NCBI GenBank assembly: GCA_916700875.1
Contig: CAKAKS010000067.1
Location: 1,337,409 to 1,401,408, forward strand
Direction of reading: 5' to 3'
Source of the DNA: Sebastes aleutianus
Lineage: Eukaryota > Chordata > Actinopteri > Perciformes > Sebastidae
Length of the DNA: 64,000 nt
Positions 31,071-43,009 of the stretch are shown in pieces. A program made the translations under genes and the position numbers. The notes beneath the pieces are model-generated. The model did no database searches and was not told the origin of the DNA. It saw nothing but the letters and a program-made list of their open reading frames with translations. The number at the start of each line of letters is the position of its first letter. The first letter of the stretch is position 1.

Positions 31071-33430
31071 AAAACCAATACCAGCCATTTCTCATATTAT
31101 AGAAGATACATATCACTATTCACATATTCACTTAAGTTTCTCAATTGACTACAAACAGATTACGTCTGGATTTTTGGTGTAAAGTCAGCACCTTCATATT
31201 TTATATAATGTTTGATGTAAAATAAAGAAACAGAACTGATTAACATGCATACTCTAGATTTTATATTCACTAATCATGTACATACAGTAAAATTCTAGTT
31301 TTATGTGTGACTCTGCTAGTTTTCACGTTACATGACTGAACACAGACACATAAAATCGCCCGTGGAGCTTTTTCTTCTCAGAAATCTGTGTTGAAGCGGT
31401 CGTTCTCACCACCGTTCATGTTCTGTTGTTCCTGCTGGAGCTGCTTTCTGCCAGCAGATGTCACCGTTTCCTCTGTTTTACCACAAAGGAGGTTTATCAG
31501 AATGGATGCAGTGAACACTGAACTGATGATGTGAATGCTTTCTTTCTGAATGACTTGGTTTTGTAAAGGTTAAGTGTCATCATAATGTAGTTAAGCTTGA
31601 TTTAAAATGATGGAAACTGGATTTGAAATTAAACTCGGAAAACAAGTTGCACAAACGCCCACTTGGACTCAAGTATGAACTGATTAGAGTTTGGTGGTCA
31701 AAGGTCAAAGGTCACTGTGACCTCACAAAACACATTTTTGGCCATAACTCAAGAATGTATATGCTAATTAGCTAATAAAGATTCCACACAGATGTTTATT
31801 ATGATAAAATGATGAAGTGATGACATTTTGGACAGACGTGGATGTAAACTGTAACTTGACTGGTTGGGGGAGGCAGACAACCGTCAGGTGGTAATTCTAG
31901 TTTTTTTCTTTTTGAAGTGAAAACAAGTTTATTTATTTCATCAATGTTTAAGTATTTTGAATTAACTAATTTAAAAATAAGTTAGCCAACTTTGCGATAT
32001 TAACAAAGAAATGTAGCTAACGTTAGTGTTAACGGTCACTTTCATTTTTTAAAAACATGTTTCTGTGGTTTTCTGTCCACATTTTATTTATTTTAAGATG
32101 AACAAATATCTGTTACTGCACTGGACAGTGAACTCATCATCGTAGTAAAGATGAGACTGCAGGTTTTTTGTCATTATAGTATTCAACAACTGTCTTTGAC
32201 AGAACCTCTTTAACATCTCACACAATAAATCAAAGTTGACAGTGTTCCTCAGCAGGGAGAGAAAACTGCATGTTCACATGTTATAATAAGTGAAGGAGTA
32301 TATTCTAGTATACGTTACAGTCCCAGTAGCTACAGTTTGTGCCTCTCATGTCTGACCTTTAAATTCAAGTCACAGAGCTAAGCAGAATATTTTCTGACTA
32401 TCTTTAAAAAATCCATAAAGTCCTTCATCAGCAACACTTAGAGCTGTTTTAAAGACTCCACAAAGACTCTCCTGAACATCTACAAAATAAAAACTAATTT
32501 TAATCAGTTTACCAAGTTGTGATTGTATTTCCAAATCCAGATTGCTGGAAACGGCACGTCCTTGCTCTTTTTTTTAAAACACAAGCAAAACATTCGCACC
32601 TTTTGTATGATATTGGAAGAAACATCAATTTAAAGAAATGTAACTCATATGATAATATAATACATTTTAAAATTGTGCTTCACATTGTACTAATTGAGCA
32701 ATAAAATGTGTCATTTCTGGCTACCATCTGTGTTTGGATTATGAAAAAGAGTTTCACAGTTACAACGCAGGAAAATAGCTGAAATTTTTTATTGTGCAAC
32801 AGACAGAATAATCTTTCATCCAGATATTCAGAAGAATTTTATTTGTATAAATCTGTAAAAGAAAACAAATCAGAAAAAAACACTTACGTTTTATACTAAA
32901 TAGATTTATTAACATGATTTAAACATAAAGCTGAAATCTCTCCGTTCCTACACCACCATGTTCTTGTTTGGTTGGTTTTGGCTTTGTTACTAGATTAGGT
33001 TTTACACCCTTCATTCACCACACAACCACTCATCCATCTGCTGACAAACTGATAACACTGATTCACACACCTCATCACCTCACTACGATTTTTTGGTTAT
33101 TGTATGTTTAATAAACACATCAAGTTAAAAAGCTGATCTGTGTGAGCACACACAGCATCCTGATATTGAAGGTGTGTTATCATAGAATAGTCCTCATCTG
33201 TCATGAAAACAAGTACGTACACACACACACACACACACACACATACATTTACATGTTCACATTCAATAATCTTCAGGTCTGTTCCCACTTTCATAAACAG
33301 TCTCCATGAACTGATTGCTTTCATGGAGGGGAAACATATATCTCATACTGTACATATCAGCCAAATAGTGTTTTTTTTGCAGTAGATGTGACACATTTTC
33401 AGGAAACTAGACAACATCAGATGTGAAAAA
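31071..33430. other. intergenic stretch, no gene recognised
   Basis: AT-rich. 31620-31900 contains words common in fish dispersed repeats (AAAGGTCAAAGGTCACTGTGAC, GACAGACGTGGATGTAAACTG). A CA microsatellite lies at about 33212-33242. No exon or RNA gene seen. Confidence 0.5.
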
Positions 33431-34830
33431 GAATGCTTTAACCCTCTGAGACCCACAATAGACCTGTTTTTGTCTTTCTTAGGGGGGTACAGGGGGTCTT
33501 TAGGGGGAGATAGTAGGTCAGCAGTAGATGTCACATAGAAGTGGTGTACATCATCTGAAAGCTGGGAACCTGACGATTAATTGGAGATGCAGCTCAACAC
33601 TGTGTGTCAAGTTGTTCTAGTCATAAATCAGAAATAAACACAAATTAATTAATTATTTAAAATACATTTTCATACTGTATAAGGGTTTAGAATATTATGA
33701 TAGAAGTATATGATGGTCATCCCCATGCTCTATTATGTCTCATAAGTTGTTGCAGCAATTTTTGGGTTGATACCATTTGATACACAGATTTGGTGCTAAA
33801 TTTAAAAAAAAAATTCCACTCGAGAATTGATAAAAATGATGAATAATCCCTCCAATATACCACATTAAGACACCAAGACCTTGAGGAACACCATAGAAAA
33901 ATCCATGCTGTGATTTGGCTTCAAAAACTTTTGACATTTGGAGATTTCTGCTTGAGTTGCATTTTTCAGCGATTGGATGGCGATAACTTCTGTTGTGTAA
34001 ACTGCTCCGAAACCCCCTTATTGTTAATCTAGCTAGGAAAGCCACCCATCCTCTGAATGCTCTAGGTCTCTAGTTTGATCTATCCATCCTCTGAATGCTC
34101 TAGGTCTCTAGTTTGATCCATCCATCCTCTGAATGCTCTAGGTCTCTAGTTTGATCCATCCATCCTCTGAATGCTCTAGGTCTCTAGTTTGTGGCTGTAA
34201 AGTTTCATGAGGCTGTGATTATCCTAGAGGTCACCACAGGTCATTTTATACAGAGAGGTCAAGTTTAAAAAAATGGTCTCTCTACAATGAAATGGCTACT
34301 ATGGGGACTAACATCATCACACATGAATACAGTTGGGCTCATTGGATCCACAAGAGTCTCAGCTTTATATTGATACCCAATTTATGTAATTCAATACTGT
34401 TTAGGGACCTCAGTATGCAGAAATATTCAAATACACCATTTTAGAATTGGCAAAAATAACACATTTATACTGCATGTGATTATCATAAAGTGGGCATGTC
34501 TGTAAAGGGGAGACTCGTGGGTACCCATAGAACCCATTTTCATCCACATATCTTGAGGTCAGAAGTCAAGGAACCCCTTTGAAAATGGCCATGCCAGTTT
34601 TTCCTCGCTAAAGTTGAGCCTAACTTTGGAGCGTTATTTAGCCTCCCTTCCTGACATGTTAGCATGACATGGTTGGTACCGATGGATTCCTCAGGTTTTC
34701 TGAACCTGCTAGAGCCTCTGAAAGACAGTAAAGTCAGTCGGGATCGCCAGCTCTTAAGTATTTTATTCAAATTATATTGTACAAAGCCAACATATATTGA
34801 CAGTATATAGTCTATTGTCACTGAACGGAT
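33431..34830. repeat. dispersed repeat region with short minus-strand frames
   Basis: Runs from TTTAACCCTCTGAGACCC to about 34830. Minus-strand frames at 33740-34045 and 34540-34821 have no recognised domain. Both occur in a setting of repeated, untranslated-looking sequence, and the second (with LNNAPKLGSTLARK) resembles peptides that recur as repeat artefacts in fish gene predictions. A 38-bp tandem repeat is embedded at 34046-34190. It is probably a non-autonomous DNA element. Confidence 0.45.
34046..34190. repeat. 38-bp tandem repeat, 3.8 copies
   Basis: Unit CCATCCTCTGAATGCTCTAG, then GTCTCTAGTTTGATCCAT, nearly identical in each copy. Confidence 0.95.
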
Positions 34831-35007
34831 TTAAAAAGCCATAAATGCAACAATAAAACCGCCTTAAAATAGCAATACAAAACATGCATGCATTGTATAA
34901 CAAGTGCTTAACATATAGACATGATTGATGGTTTAGTAGTGGTAAACAGTCGCAGTAGTTTGTTAGTATTTCAAAGAAAGTGCTGCATTGCCTTCATTAC
35001 AGTTGGA

Positions 35008-35235
35008 GAGGAGAGGAGAGGAGAGGAGAGGAAAGGAAACAGGAGAGGAGAGGAGAGGAGAGGAGAGGAGAGGAAACAGGAGGAGAGGATAGAGGAGAGG
35101 AGAAGAGAGGAGAGGAAACAGGAGGAGAGGAGAGGAGAGCAAACAGGAGGAGAGGAGAGGAGAGGAGAGGAAACAGGAGGAGAGGAGAGGAGAGAAGAGG
35201 AGAAGGAGAGGAAACAGGAGGAGAGGAGAGGAGAG
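35008..35235. repeat. GGAGA/GAAACAGGA purine tract
   Basis: Almost pure purine tract of GGAGA units, interrupted by regularly spaced GAAACAGGAGG. It produces open frames in several registers on both strands, which are compositional artefacts. Confidence 0.95.
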
Positions 35236-35437
35236 ATTTTCCTGCCTTCCCATTACAGACTCTCACTTTCTTTCTTTTTCAGTCAGTCTACTGAAAGATA
35301 TACAGTTCTTATCCATGTTGTCTTTGCAGGTCCATCACTAGTTAAACACCTGTAAACACGAGTGTAAAACCTCTTGGAGCGTTGACAGGTTAAAGGCTGC
35401 AGTGGGACAGGAGGTACTGTACAAGTTCCCGTTGTTG

Positions 35438-37202
35438 TTAAGTAAAGATCATGAATTTTCTGCAATCGAGGGGTGAAACCATCAGCCGTGCTGAGCCTGG
35501 GGAGTTGAGAGGCCGCCTGTAGTGTCTCCAGATGACGGTACAGATGCGGGAAACCAGCAGGACGCACGCTAACACCAGCAGTACGACTGATTGGACACAA
35601 AAGAAGAAAAACAATCAACAGAAAAGCAGCCTGTTATTTATCTGCTATAAAGATGGGAGTAGGGCTGGAGCTACAGTTGTGGTCCTGGTTGTGTTAAACT
35701 CACTCATGAACACTGAATTCGGAGTGGGATCAGCGGGGGTTGAAATGTTTGAGGACGTTTCCAACCAGAGCCACGATCACCACAGGGTACACCCTCAGGA
35801 TGTACCGCACCCACCGGTCCAGCACCCAGTTCTCAAGGAGGAACCTGCACACACATGACAGAGCAGTCATCATCCAACTGTGAAAGGTTCTGCAGTGCAC
35901 ACGTTTGATCCCACGTGATGTTGCTGATGACTTGAATGAGAAAATGAAAGATTGATACCAGACGTCTCCCTTAGCAGCTGCTGTCTTTAGTAACATTTAT
36001 CAAGTTTCATACCAACGATTCTAAAAAGTCTTAATGTGATCACACCTTCAGCAGCTACTGTACAAAGCATTAGTACTTCAATCCATTAATGTTACTGTGA
36101 GGAACTTTTAACTGGTTATGAAACCGTCTCAGTGTAACACTGATGCCTCTATATGACCTACACAAGGACATGAGACCATCAGCGAGAAGATCGGCTATTT
36201 CTATATAGTTATTCTTAAAATGAATGCGTGTCATCGGCGCCAGCCGGTCCAATGCCGGTGAAATCATGCAGGTTCACCAGGAACTCCTTCAGCTGCAGAC
36301 AGATCCAGATCCGTCTTCGCTGCTGCCTTCCCCAGGCCGTATTGCTGGACCCACTGGAGGGAAGGGAGACACGGGAGAACCAGAACCAGGACAGAGCGGG
36401 GGCAGACTGTCAGACCCTGCTGCAGTAAAATGAGAGGTTTTCTAAAGGGACCCTGGTGCTGAGAAACATTACCGGTTTTGTCCACAGGGACCGCCAAAAT
36501 CAACACAAAATGAAAGTTCCTCTTAGTAACACTGAGTGATGGATTCAAGATAACAGCATTGACAGAATTAAAGCCAATTAATCTGCTAGTATCACATCTA
36601 TCACTCTTTCTACTTTTAAAATGGCCATCACTTAACCCGGTCCAATCAAAGCTTACCATGCCACCACCTCTGCAAACAGGATGCACAGAGAAGCTGTTGC
36701 TGCCGTGCTCCTGTCCACACCCAACAGGTGTAGAACCAGAGAAAAGTTGATCAGAGAAGCGATGGAAGTCCATGTGGTGTAGAGAGCCAAACCATTCTGG
36801 ACCTGAACATGTGAACATTTATCAGTCCAAAGATGACATCATTCACAGGAGACAGACAGGAAGATTTTTCTTGCCACTGTCGCATAACAATTCATGCTCA
36901 TGGGGGATCTCTTGTTGGGTCTCTAAAGTATAGAGTCTAGACCTACTCTGTATGAAAAGGGTCTTGAGAGAACTTCTGTTATGATTTGACGCTATATAAA
37001 AATAAATTGAATTGAATTGAAAAGTGTAATGAAGAGCAACCACACAGTGTGCCGTACCAGTATTCTGAGACAGGCCAGGTCTCTGCGATGGTATGTCTTT
37101 AACCAGAGTCCATAGTAATCTGTGGCAAAGCAACAGAAGAACAGAGCAGCGTAGTTGGAAATCGCTATCAGGATTAACACAACCAGAGCCGCTAGCATCA
37201 AC
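35438..37202 (-). pseudogene. multi-pass membrane protein, last four exons, with one frameshift
   Basis: Four phase-compatible exons on the minus strand: 37058-37202 ([40 protein letters not shown]), 36657-36802 ([29 protein letters not shown]), 35704-35844 (ENWVLDRWVRYILRVYPVVI) and 35438-35586 (VLLVLACVLLVSRICTVIWR, stop at 35440). Hydrophobic stretches in every exon indicate a multi-pass membrane protein. I do not recognise a named family; it resembles uncharacterised fish proteins. Exon 35704-35844 has five Cs where four would keep the frame, just after KHFNP, so the frame breaks before the last exon. Splice sites are otherwise intact. No upstream exons were found, and the segmental duplication begins about 30 bp upstream of the first exon seen. 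It may be a decaying gene, or a good gene with a sequencing indel. Confidence 0.75.
36862..37020 (+). mobile_element. SINE/LINE-type 3' end repeat, copy 2
   Basis: Same body as 18482-18662 (CTCATGGGGGATCTCTTG, TATGAAAAGGGTCTTGAG), ending AATTGAATTGAATTGA. It is inserted in an intron of the membrane-protein gene, in the opposite orientation to that gene. Confidence 0.7.
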
Positions 37203-37232
37203 CTGTAAGACAGAGAGAGAAAGAGAGAGTAA

Positions 37233-38290
37233 ATTTTACTGCTAATGAAAAGATAAACACACCGATGGAAAGCTGAAGATCTTGCCGTTCTAACGGTGTA
37301 TTGGTTGTCATTCTATCCTGAAGGCAAAGAGGTGAAGTTTGACCCTGAAGTGACCATGCTCTTTTTATTCGGTTTTCACATTTTTCTCAGGTTAAAAGTT
37401 TTTAAAAAGCACCCTAAAAAATAAAGAGGTAATAAAAACATGTCTGTGATCTTCTGACATCTGATCTAATCAGCTTGAACACACCTTGGAAATCATCAAG
37501 AGTCATAAAATCGTTTTTCTGCAACATTTTGGAATAATAAGCTCCATTTTGAAAAATGGCTGCCACGGCCCCCAGGGGCCAAGTTGGCGGCGCCCCGCTA
37601 TCTATATCTTTTCATAAAATACAAACCTACATCTGTGCCAGATTTGTTGCTTTTATCACAAAATGCACAGTTGTTATGCTTAACCGCCCCGCTAGAGTTG
37701 GGAACTGATTCAGCATAGGCTGGAAAAATGTGGAGGGAACAATAAGCTGCATGTAGGCAGGTTAAACAATCATATATCATATAATAAGAAGGAGAGAAGT
37801 AGAAGTAAATATATAAATAGCAGTTTCAGTGACAACACCCATGTATATATATCAAAAATCATTTAGTAAGAATAATAATAGTGATAAATAACAATAAAGA
37901 TAAATACATCCAAATAATATAAAGTTCTGAAATATCTTAAATACCGCTCCCTAATGAGGAACTTCCGTCAACAGAGGGCTACAATCAGATTATCAATAGA
38001 TAAAATAGACATAAATAAGTGGATATAAAACATCCCTACCATAGATAATGATATCATCTCCTATTGGAAACAATAGTAGATAGCCTAGATAGAGTACGTT
38101 GAACGCCCCAATCTGTCACCTCAAAGCAGATGTTTACCTTTAACTAGTGGTGTAAAATATGAGGGGTTAGTATGCCGTAATATAAATGTTACTAAATCTG
38201 CATTAAGGATTATGAACACGACAGAGCAGAAAAACAAAGCAAACCAAATACACTCCCAATAACTTACCAAGCAGCCCTCATATCAACATT
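37233..38290. repeat. segmental duplication, copy 2, non-coding part
   Basis: Matches 9204-10055 and 10376-10563 in order. It lacks the counterpart of 10056-10375, and its match to copy 1 is interrupted at TCAACATT (38283-38290), resuming at the same word at 42182-42189. Confidence 0.85.
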
Positions 38291-39594
38291 ACTTCTACAG
38301 TACGTGATCAGCTTTAAATGCGTATGACAACCAGAGTAATCATTCACATTTTAAATGGTTGGATACTGAAAGTGAATGGAATTTAAAACCTAATCCAATT
38401 GCATTTTCAACAACTTACAACAGGTGATCATATCTGCAGTCTACGACGCCTGGGTGCTGCCACAAAGTAAAAGTAGAAGTACAGAAGTAGAAGTAGAGAA
38501 AAGAAGGCAGATTTATGATGATTATGTGCTTTCTGCATCTGGTTCATATTCATTTGTGGTGAAACTGTGATGTCAGCCCATAAGGGCTAAAGGTCTAGAG
38601 ATGCACCGATACCGATACCGGATCGGATATCAGGCCGATACTGACTCAAATAGCTGGATCTGATATCGGTGACAATGGAGCCGATCTATTCAATTTAATT
38701 CTATGTTTATATGCTATATACATTATATACTGGAATTTTGATTCCTGTTTAAGTTTTGATCAATTTGTTGTTGCGTTAAAAAGGTTTACACTTGAATTGT
38801 AGTCCCTGTTAAAGCAGCAGTGGGTAGAAATGGAGCAAAACAACCATTCAGAGCTGATCTGGAGTCTACCGTCCAGCTTCCGTCTATGAGAGGCTGCCAA
38901 TCAAATATGAATCAATATTCTGTTACTGTAATGCCTATTTCTCTCCTTAAATGTTTTCAGAATCATCTTGTAGTGTACTGTTTAGCTGTAAAATGAGAAA
39001 GTTTGTGACCCGGCAGCCATGTTGAGATCTGCTGAGGACATATCAAGCACCACCCACCAGCCGGAGCACAGCCAATAAGAACGCTCTCTCTCTGAAATGA
39101 CCTGTGATTGGTCAAAGTCTCCCGTCACAGACTAGATTTTTTAAAGCCTGAAAACAGAGCCATTAGGAGGTGCAGAAGTCTAGTTTTCTCTCAGAACACT
39201 TGAATTACAATATGCTGAAAGGTTATTATGGGGTTTTGCCCAATATAGTTATAAGCACTCATACATAATCATAATGATGTACAACAATAATGGTGACACA
39301 TTATAAAGCATTTTATAATGACTTATAAGGTCAGGTATCGTAATACTTCATAATCGATGGTAACTCAATGTCATTTTATAATTAATTGTATTATAGTTCC
39401 CATAGTTGCAATACATTATAATAGTTTTATAATGCATTCTAATCACTGTTATGATGCATTATAAGTTACTCTAAGTTACTCTACTCTTGAAAATGTTTTT
39501 TTATCTCCAAAAGGGGGGCCCTTCAGAAAACGGTTTGGGAACCACTGCTCTAAGTGGTCATTGTTTGCTTTAAATAAAGTGGAAAAACCTTTAC

Positions 39595-41113
39595 TCACAA
39601 ATCCCCGGCTGAGTGCCGCTACGTTGGAGTTTACCCCGGTGGACGAGAGGGTCGCCTCCCTACGCCTTCGGGTTATGGGGGGGAAAACTCTGACTGTTGT
39701 TTGTGCGTATGCACCGAACAGCAGTTCGGAGTATTCGGCCTTCTTGGTTTCCTCAGGAGGGTGGCTGGCGTCTCCCTTAGAGATAGAGTGTGTGTGCCAA
39801 TTACAGGGGTATCACACTACTCAGCCTCCCTGGTAAAGTCTACTCCAAGGTGCTGGAAAGGAGGGTTCGGCTGATAGTCGAACCTCAGATTGAAGAGGAA
39901 CAATGCGGATTCCGTCCTGGCCGTGGAACAACGGACCAGCTCTTCACTCTCGCAAGGATCCTGGAGGGGGCCTGGGAGTATGCCCATCCAGTCTACATGT
40001 GTTTTGTGGACTTGGAGAAGGCGTATGACCGGGTCCCCCGGGAGATACTGTAGGGGGTGCTGCGGGAGTACGGGGTGAGGGGGGCACTTCTCAGTGCCAT
40101 CCAATCCCTGTACGCCCAAAGCGAGAGCTGTGTTCGGGTCCTCGGCAACAAGTCGGACTCGTTTCCGGTGGGGGTTGGCCTCCGCCAGGGCTGCGCTTTG
40201 TCACCAATCCTGTTCGTGATATTCATGGACAGGATATCGAGGCATAGTCGGGGGGAGGTGGGTTTGCAGTTCGGTGTGCTGAGGATCTCATCGCTGCTTT
40301 TTGCAGATGATGTGGTCCTGTTGGCATCATCGGGCTGCGACCTCCAGGACTCACTGGATCTGTTCGCAGCCGAGTGTGACGCGGTCGGGATGAGGATCAG
40401 CACCTCTAAATCTGAGGCCATGGTTCTCAGCAGGAAACCGATGGATTGCCTACTCCGGGTAGGGAATGAGTCCTTACCCCAAGTGAAGGAGTTCAAGTAC
40501 CTCGGGGTCTTGTTCGCGAGTGAGGGGACTATGGAGCGTGAGATTGGTCGGAGAATCGGAGCAGCGGGGGCGGTATTGCTGTTCGCTTTACCGCACTGTT
40601 GTGACGAAAAGAGAGCTGAGCCGGAAGGCAAAGCTCTCGATCTACCGGTCAATCTTCGTTCCTACTCTCACCTATGGTCATGAGGGTTGGGTCATGACCG
40701 AAAGAACGAGATCGCGGGTACAAGCGGCCGAAATGGGTTTCCTCAGGAGGGTGGCTGGCGTCTCCCTTAGAGATAGGGTGAGAAGCTCAGTCATCCCTGA
40801 GGGACTCGGAGTAGAGCCGCTGCTCCTTTGCGTCGAAAGGAGCCAGTTGAGGTGGTTCGGGCATCTAGTAAGGATGCCCCCTGGGCGCCTCCCTTGGGAG
40901 GTGTTCCAGGCACGACCAGCTGGGAGGAGACCACGGGGAAGACCCAGGACTAGGTGGAGAGATTATATCTCCACTCTGGCCTGGGAACGCCTCGGGATCC
41001 CCCAGTCAGAGCTTGTTAATGTGGCCCGGGAAAGGGAAGTTTGGGGTCCCCTGCTGGAGCTTTTGCCCCCGCGACCCGATCCCGGATAAGCAGTTGAAGA
41101 TTGGATGGATGGA
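39595..41113 (+). mobile_element. RTE-type (Rex3-like) LINE, rearranged and inactive
   Basis: Endonuclease fragment first (RLRVMGGKTLTVVCAYAPNS, 39650-39725), then reverse transcriptase: CGFRPGRGTTDQLFTL, YMCFVDLEKAYDRVP, LRQGCALSPILFVIFMDRIS and the catalytic box LLFADDVVLL, then thumb and C-terminal part (AKLSIYRSIFVPTLTYGHE, GRRPRGRPRTRWRDYIS). It ends with GGATGGATGG. Defects are an internal deletion between endonuclease and RT, with a misplaced 41-bp piece, a TAG in place of TGG at about 40051, and a frameshift near 40570-40590. The RTE/Rex3 clade is assigned from the RT motifs and tail. Confidence 0.88.
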
Positions 41114-41271
41114 CTTTACTTAAAGCAAACGATGACCTCTGAAACGAGAAGAAAATGAGGAATGAAAACTTGACTGGCTAGAGGCTTAAGCAATCTAATT
41201 TGCTTGCAGGCCCCTCAAACATATTTTGCTCATAATTATTTTTTATTTAAACTGAGACTATGTAACTTAAC

Positions 41272-41874
41272 GTATTAGGGCCACATCGAGGAAAAAAAAA
41301 AATCGGAGATTTCAAGAATAAAGTCAGAAGTTTACGAGAAAAAAAGTAATAATATTATGAGAATAAAGTCATGATATTATAAAATAGTAATTTGATGTGT
41401 TATTTTAGAGGGGAAATGGTGTCAAAATGAGGAATGTGGAGCATCTTGTGAAGTTATACTTTAGTTTAGGTTTCACAAATAACCAAATACTTCATGTTTC
41501 GGCACATCAGCACCACATTATCATCAGTATCAGGACCTTGAAGAGATTGTGAAAGAAACTGAGTTTATTCTGAAAAAAGAACCACACGGACCTGAGGGGG
41601 AAACTGACTATTTTATGGAGGAGGAAATTACTTTTACACTCGTAAAGTTATGACTTTATTCTCATAATATTACGACTTTTTACTCGTAAAGTTATGACTT
41701 TATTCTCAAAATATTACGACTTTATACTCGTAAAGTTATGACTTTATTCTCATAATATTATGACTTTTTTTTCTTGAAATAGTATGACTTTATTCTCATT
41801 AAATTACAACTTTTTCCTCGTAATATTCTGACTTTAATCTCAGAGTTTCATTTCCTTCAATGTGGCCCTAATAC
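41272..41874. mobile_element. palindromic AT-rich DNA element, GTATTAGGGCCACAT termini
   Basis: Left GTATTAGGGCCACATCGAGG; right CCTTCAATGTGGCCCTAATAC, its near complement. The interior consists of ATAAAGTC / GACTTTAT and TAATATTA words in opposite orientations on either side. It is a non-coding fold-back element. Confidence 0.8.
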
Positions 41875-42181
41875 TCCGTTGTAACTTTTGAAAGAGGAAA
41901 TAACACTTTCTTTCTATCTTTCAAATAAAAAGTTGAATTCATAATTAATAAAACACAACCTTGCTCAGTTTAATACACGTTTGTTTTTTTCAGCTACACC
42001 ATTTCTTGGTCTGGTATTACCAGTGGTTTATTGTGGCTACTGTTAGCTGACGGTTAGCAGACTTTAGACAGTTGGATGCTGCTGTATGACACACATTTCT
42101 GAGTCAGTTACCGACGGTTTTACTGCTCTCTACTTGTTCTACTGTTACAATACGCTTTAACATTTACCATTACACTACATG

Positions 42182-42423
42182 TCAACATTCACCCATTCAC
42201 AAACACACATTCATTCACTGATGTCAACCTGCCCCCCCCCACACACACACACGCACACACACAGATGAACTCACCTGACTTCCTGTAAATGGAGAGGGGA
42301 GGAGCAACACTTGGCAGGTGATCCAGGTACATGAACAGGAAGAGAAGCCTGACTCTTAAAGTGTTCAATGAATCCATTTAGAGTCAACAGAGCAGAAGGA
42401 TGAAGACTGAAGACTGAAGCAGG
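42182..42423 (+). promoter_or_regulatory. NLR promoter and non-coding exon 1, copy 3
   Basis: Closely matches copy 1 (10556-10794), including the CA tract, CTGACTTCCTGTAAATGGAG and the leader ending CTGAAGCAGG before a GTGAGT donor at 42424. The IRF-like site of copy 2 is absent. Confidence 0.6.
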
Positions 42424-42639
42424 GTGAGTGTTAATCCAACATTTTATTATTTCACTGTCAAAGTCTCTGAGTCAGTTTCCTCCCTGTGGACTGTAGAGGA
42501 GAGAAAAGTTAGAATGAACTCAACAGTTTGATTCTTCTGTGAACACAAAGTCATGACTGGCTGAATAATACTCATTAAACCTGCTGTAACCCAAGAAAAC
42601 AAGCAGAGATAAAGAGAAGTGACCAGGTGATGGATGGTT

Positions 42640-42644
42640 TTATT

Positions 42645-42690
<46 letters not shown>
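42640..42690. repeat. TG microsatellite
   Basis: (TG)n tract in the intron of NLR copy 3, longer than the equivalent tracts in copies 1 and 2. Confidence 0.9.
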
Positions 42691-42859
42691 TGTGCATGTG
42701 TGTTATCTCCTGTTCTCTCAGTCTTGCCTGCTGTGACTCTTGAACAAACTTGTTTCCTTTAAATGATCTGAACTCACAGTCAGTGTGTGTGTGACAAACT
42801 TGTTTGTCTTGATTCTTGTGTTCTGAGCTCACAGTCAGTGTTCCTGTGTTACCTCTCAG

Positions 42860-43009
42860 ACTGACTTCAGATCAGAAGATGAGTGATTGTGTGGAGGAAG
42901 AGGAGGACAGAGCAGAGTCTCTAGTCTCTGGCTGTCTGTCTATGAAGAGTGATCATTCTAAAGGTCATCCTCCATGGTTCAGTAATGAACCTGGACCCTC
43001 AGAGTCAAA
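42860..43009 (+). CDS. NLR first coding exon, copy 3 (orphan)
   Basis: Acceptor GTGTTACCTCTCAG; ATG 42879; [18 protein letters not shown] to NEPGPSESK; donor GTAAGAG at 43010. It is intact, with the same length and phase as copies 1 and 2. No NACHT or LRR exon follows within the window; the repeat array starts 3.2 kb downstream. It may belong to another NLR gene beyond the window or be a stranded duplicate. Confidence 0.65.

Larger units (their letters stand above)
38291..42181. other. 3.9-kb segment absent from the paralogous copy
   Basis: Flanked by an exact 8-bp direct repeat TCAACATT; the paralog at 10556-10563 has it once. Contents: AT-rich DNA, a hAT-like MITE terminus (GAGATGCACCGATACCGATA near 38598), a repeat from TTAAAGCAGCAGTGGGTAG (38811), a hAT-like end GGGAACCACTG at 39537-39547, an RTE-type LINE (39595-41113) and a palindromic element (41272-41874). 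No long terminal inverted repeats were seen at its borders. Confidence 0.65.

Noticed and set aside
34540..34821. 93-codon minus-strand frame as a conserved protein
   Set aside because: It resembles peptides that recur through dispersed fish repeats; no exon structure, start context or domain.
34921..35355. 144-codon frame rich in Glu, Arg and Gly
   Set aside because: It comes from the GGAGA purine tract, which is open in several frames on both strands.
40057..41089. RT-like frames as a host gene
   Set aside because: They are pieces of one RTE-type LINE broken by a stop and a frameshift.
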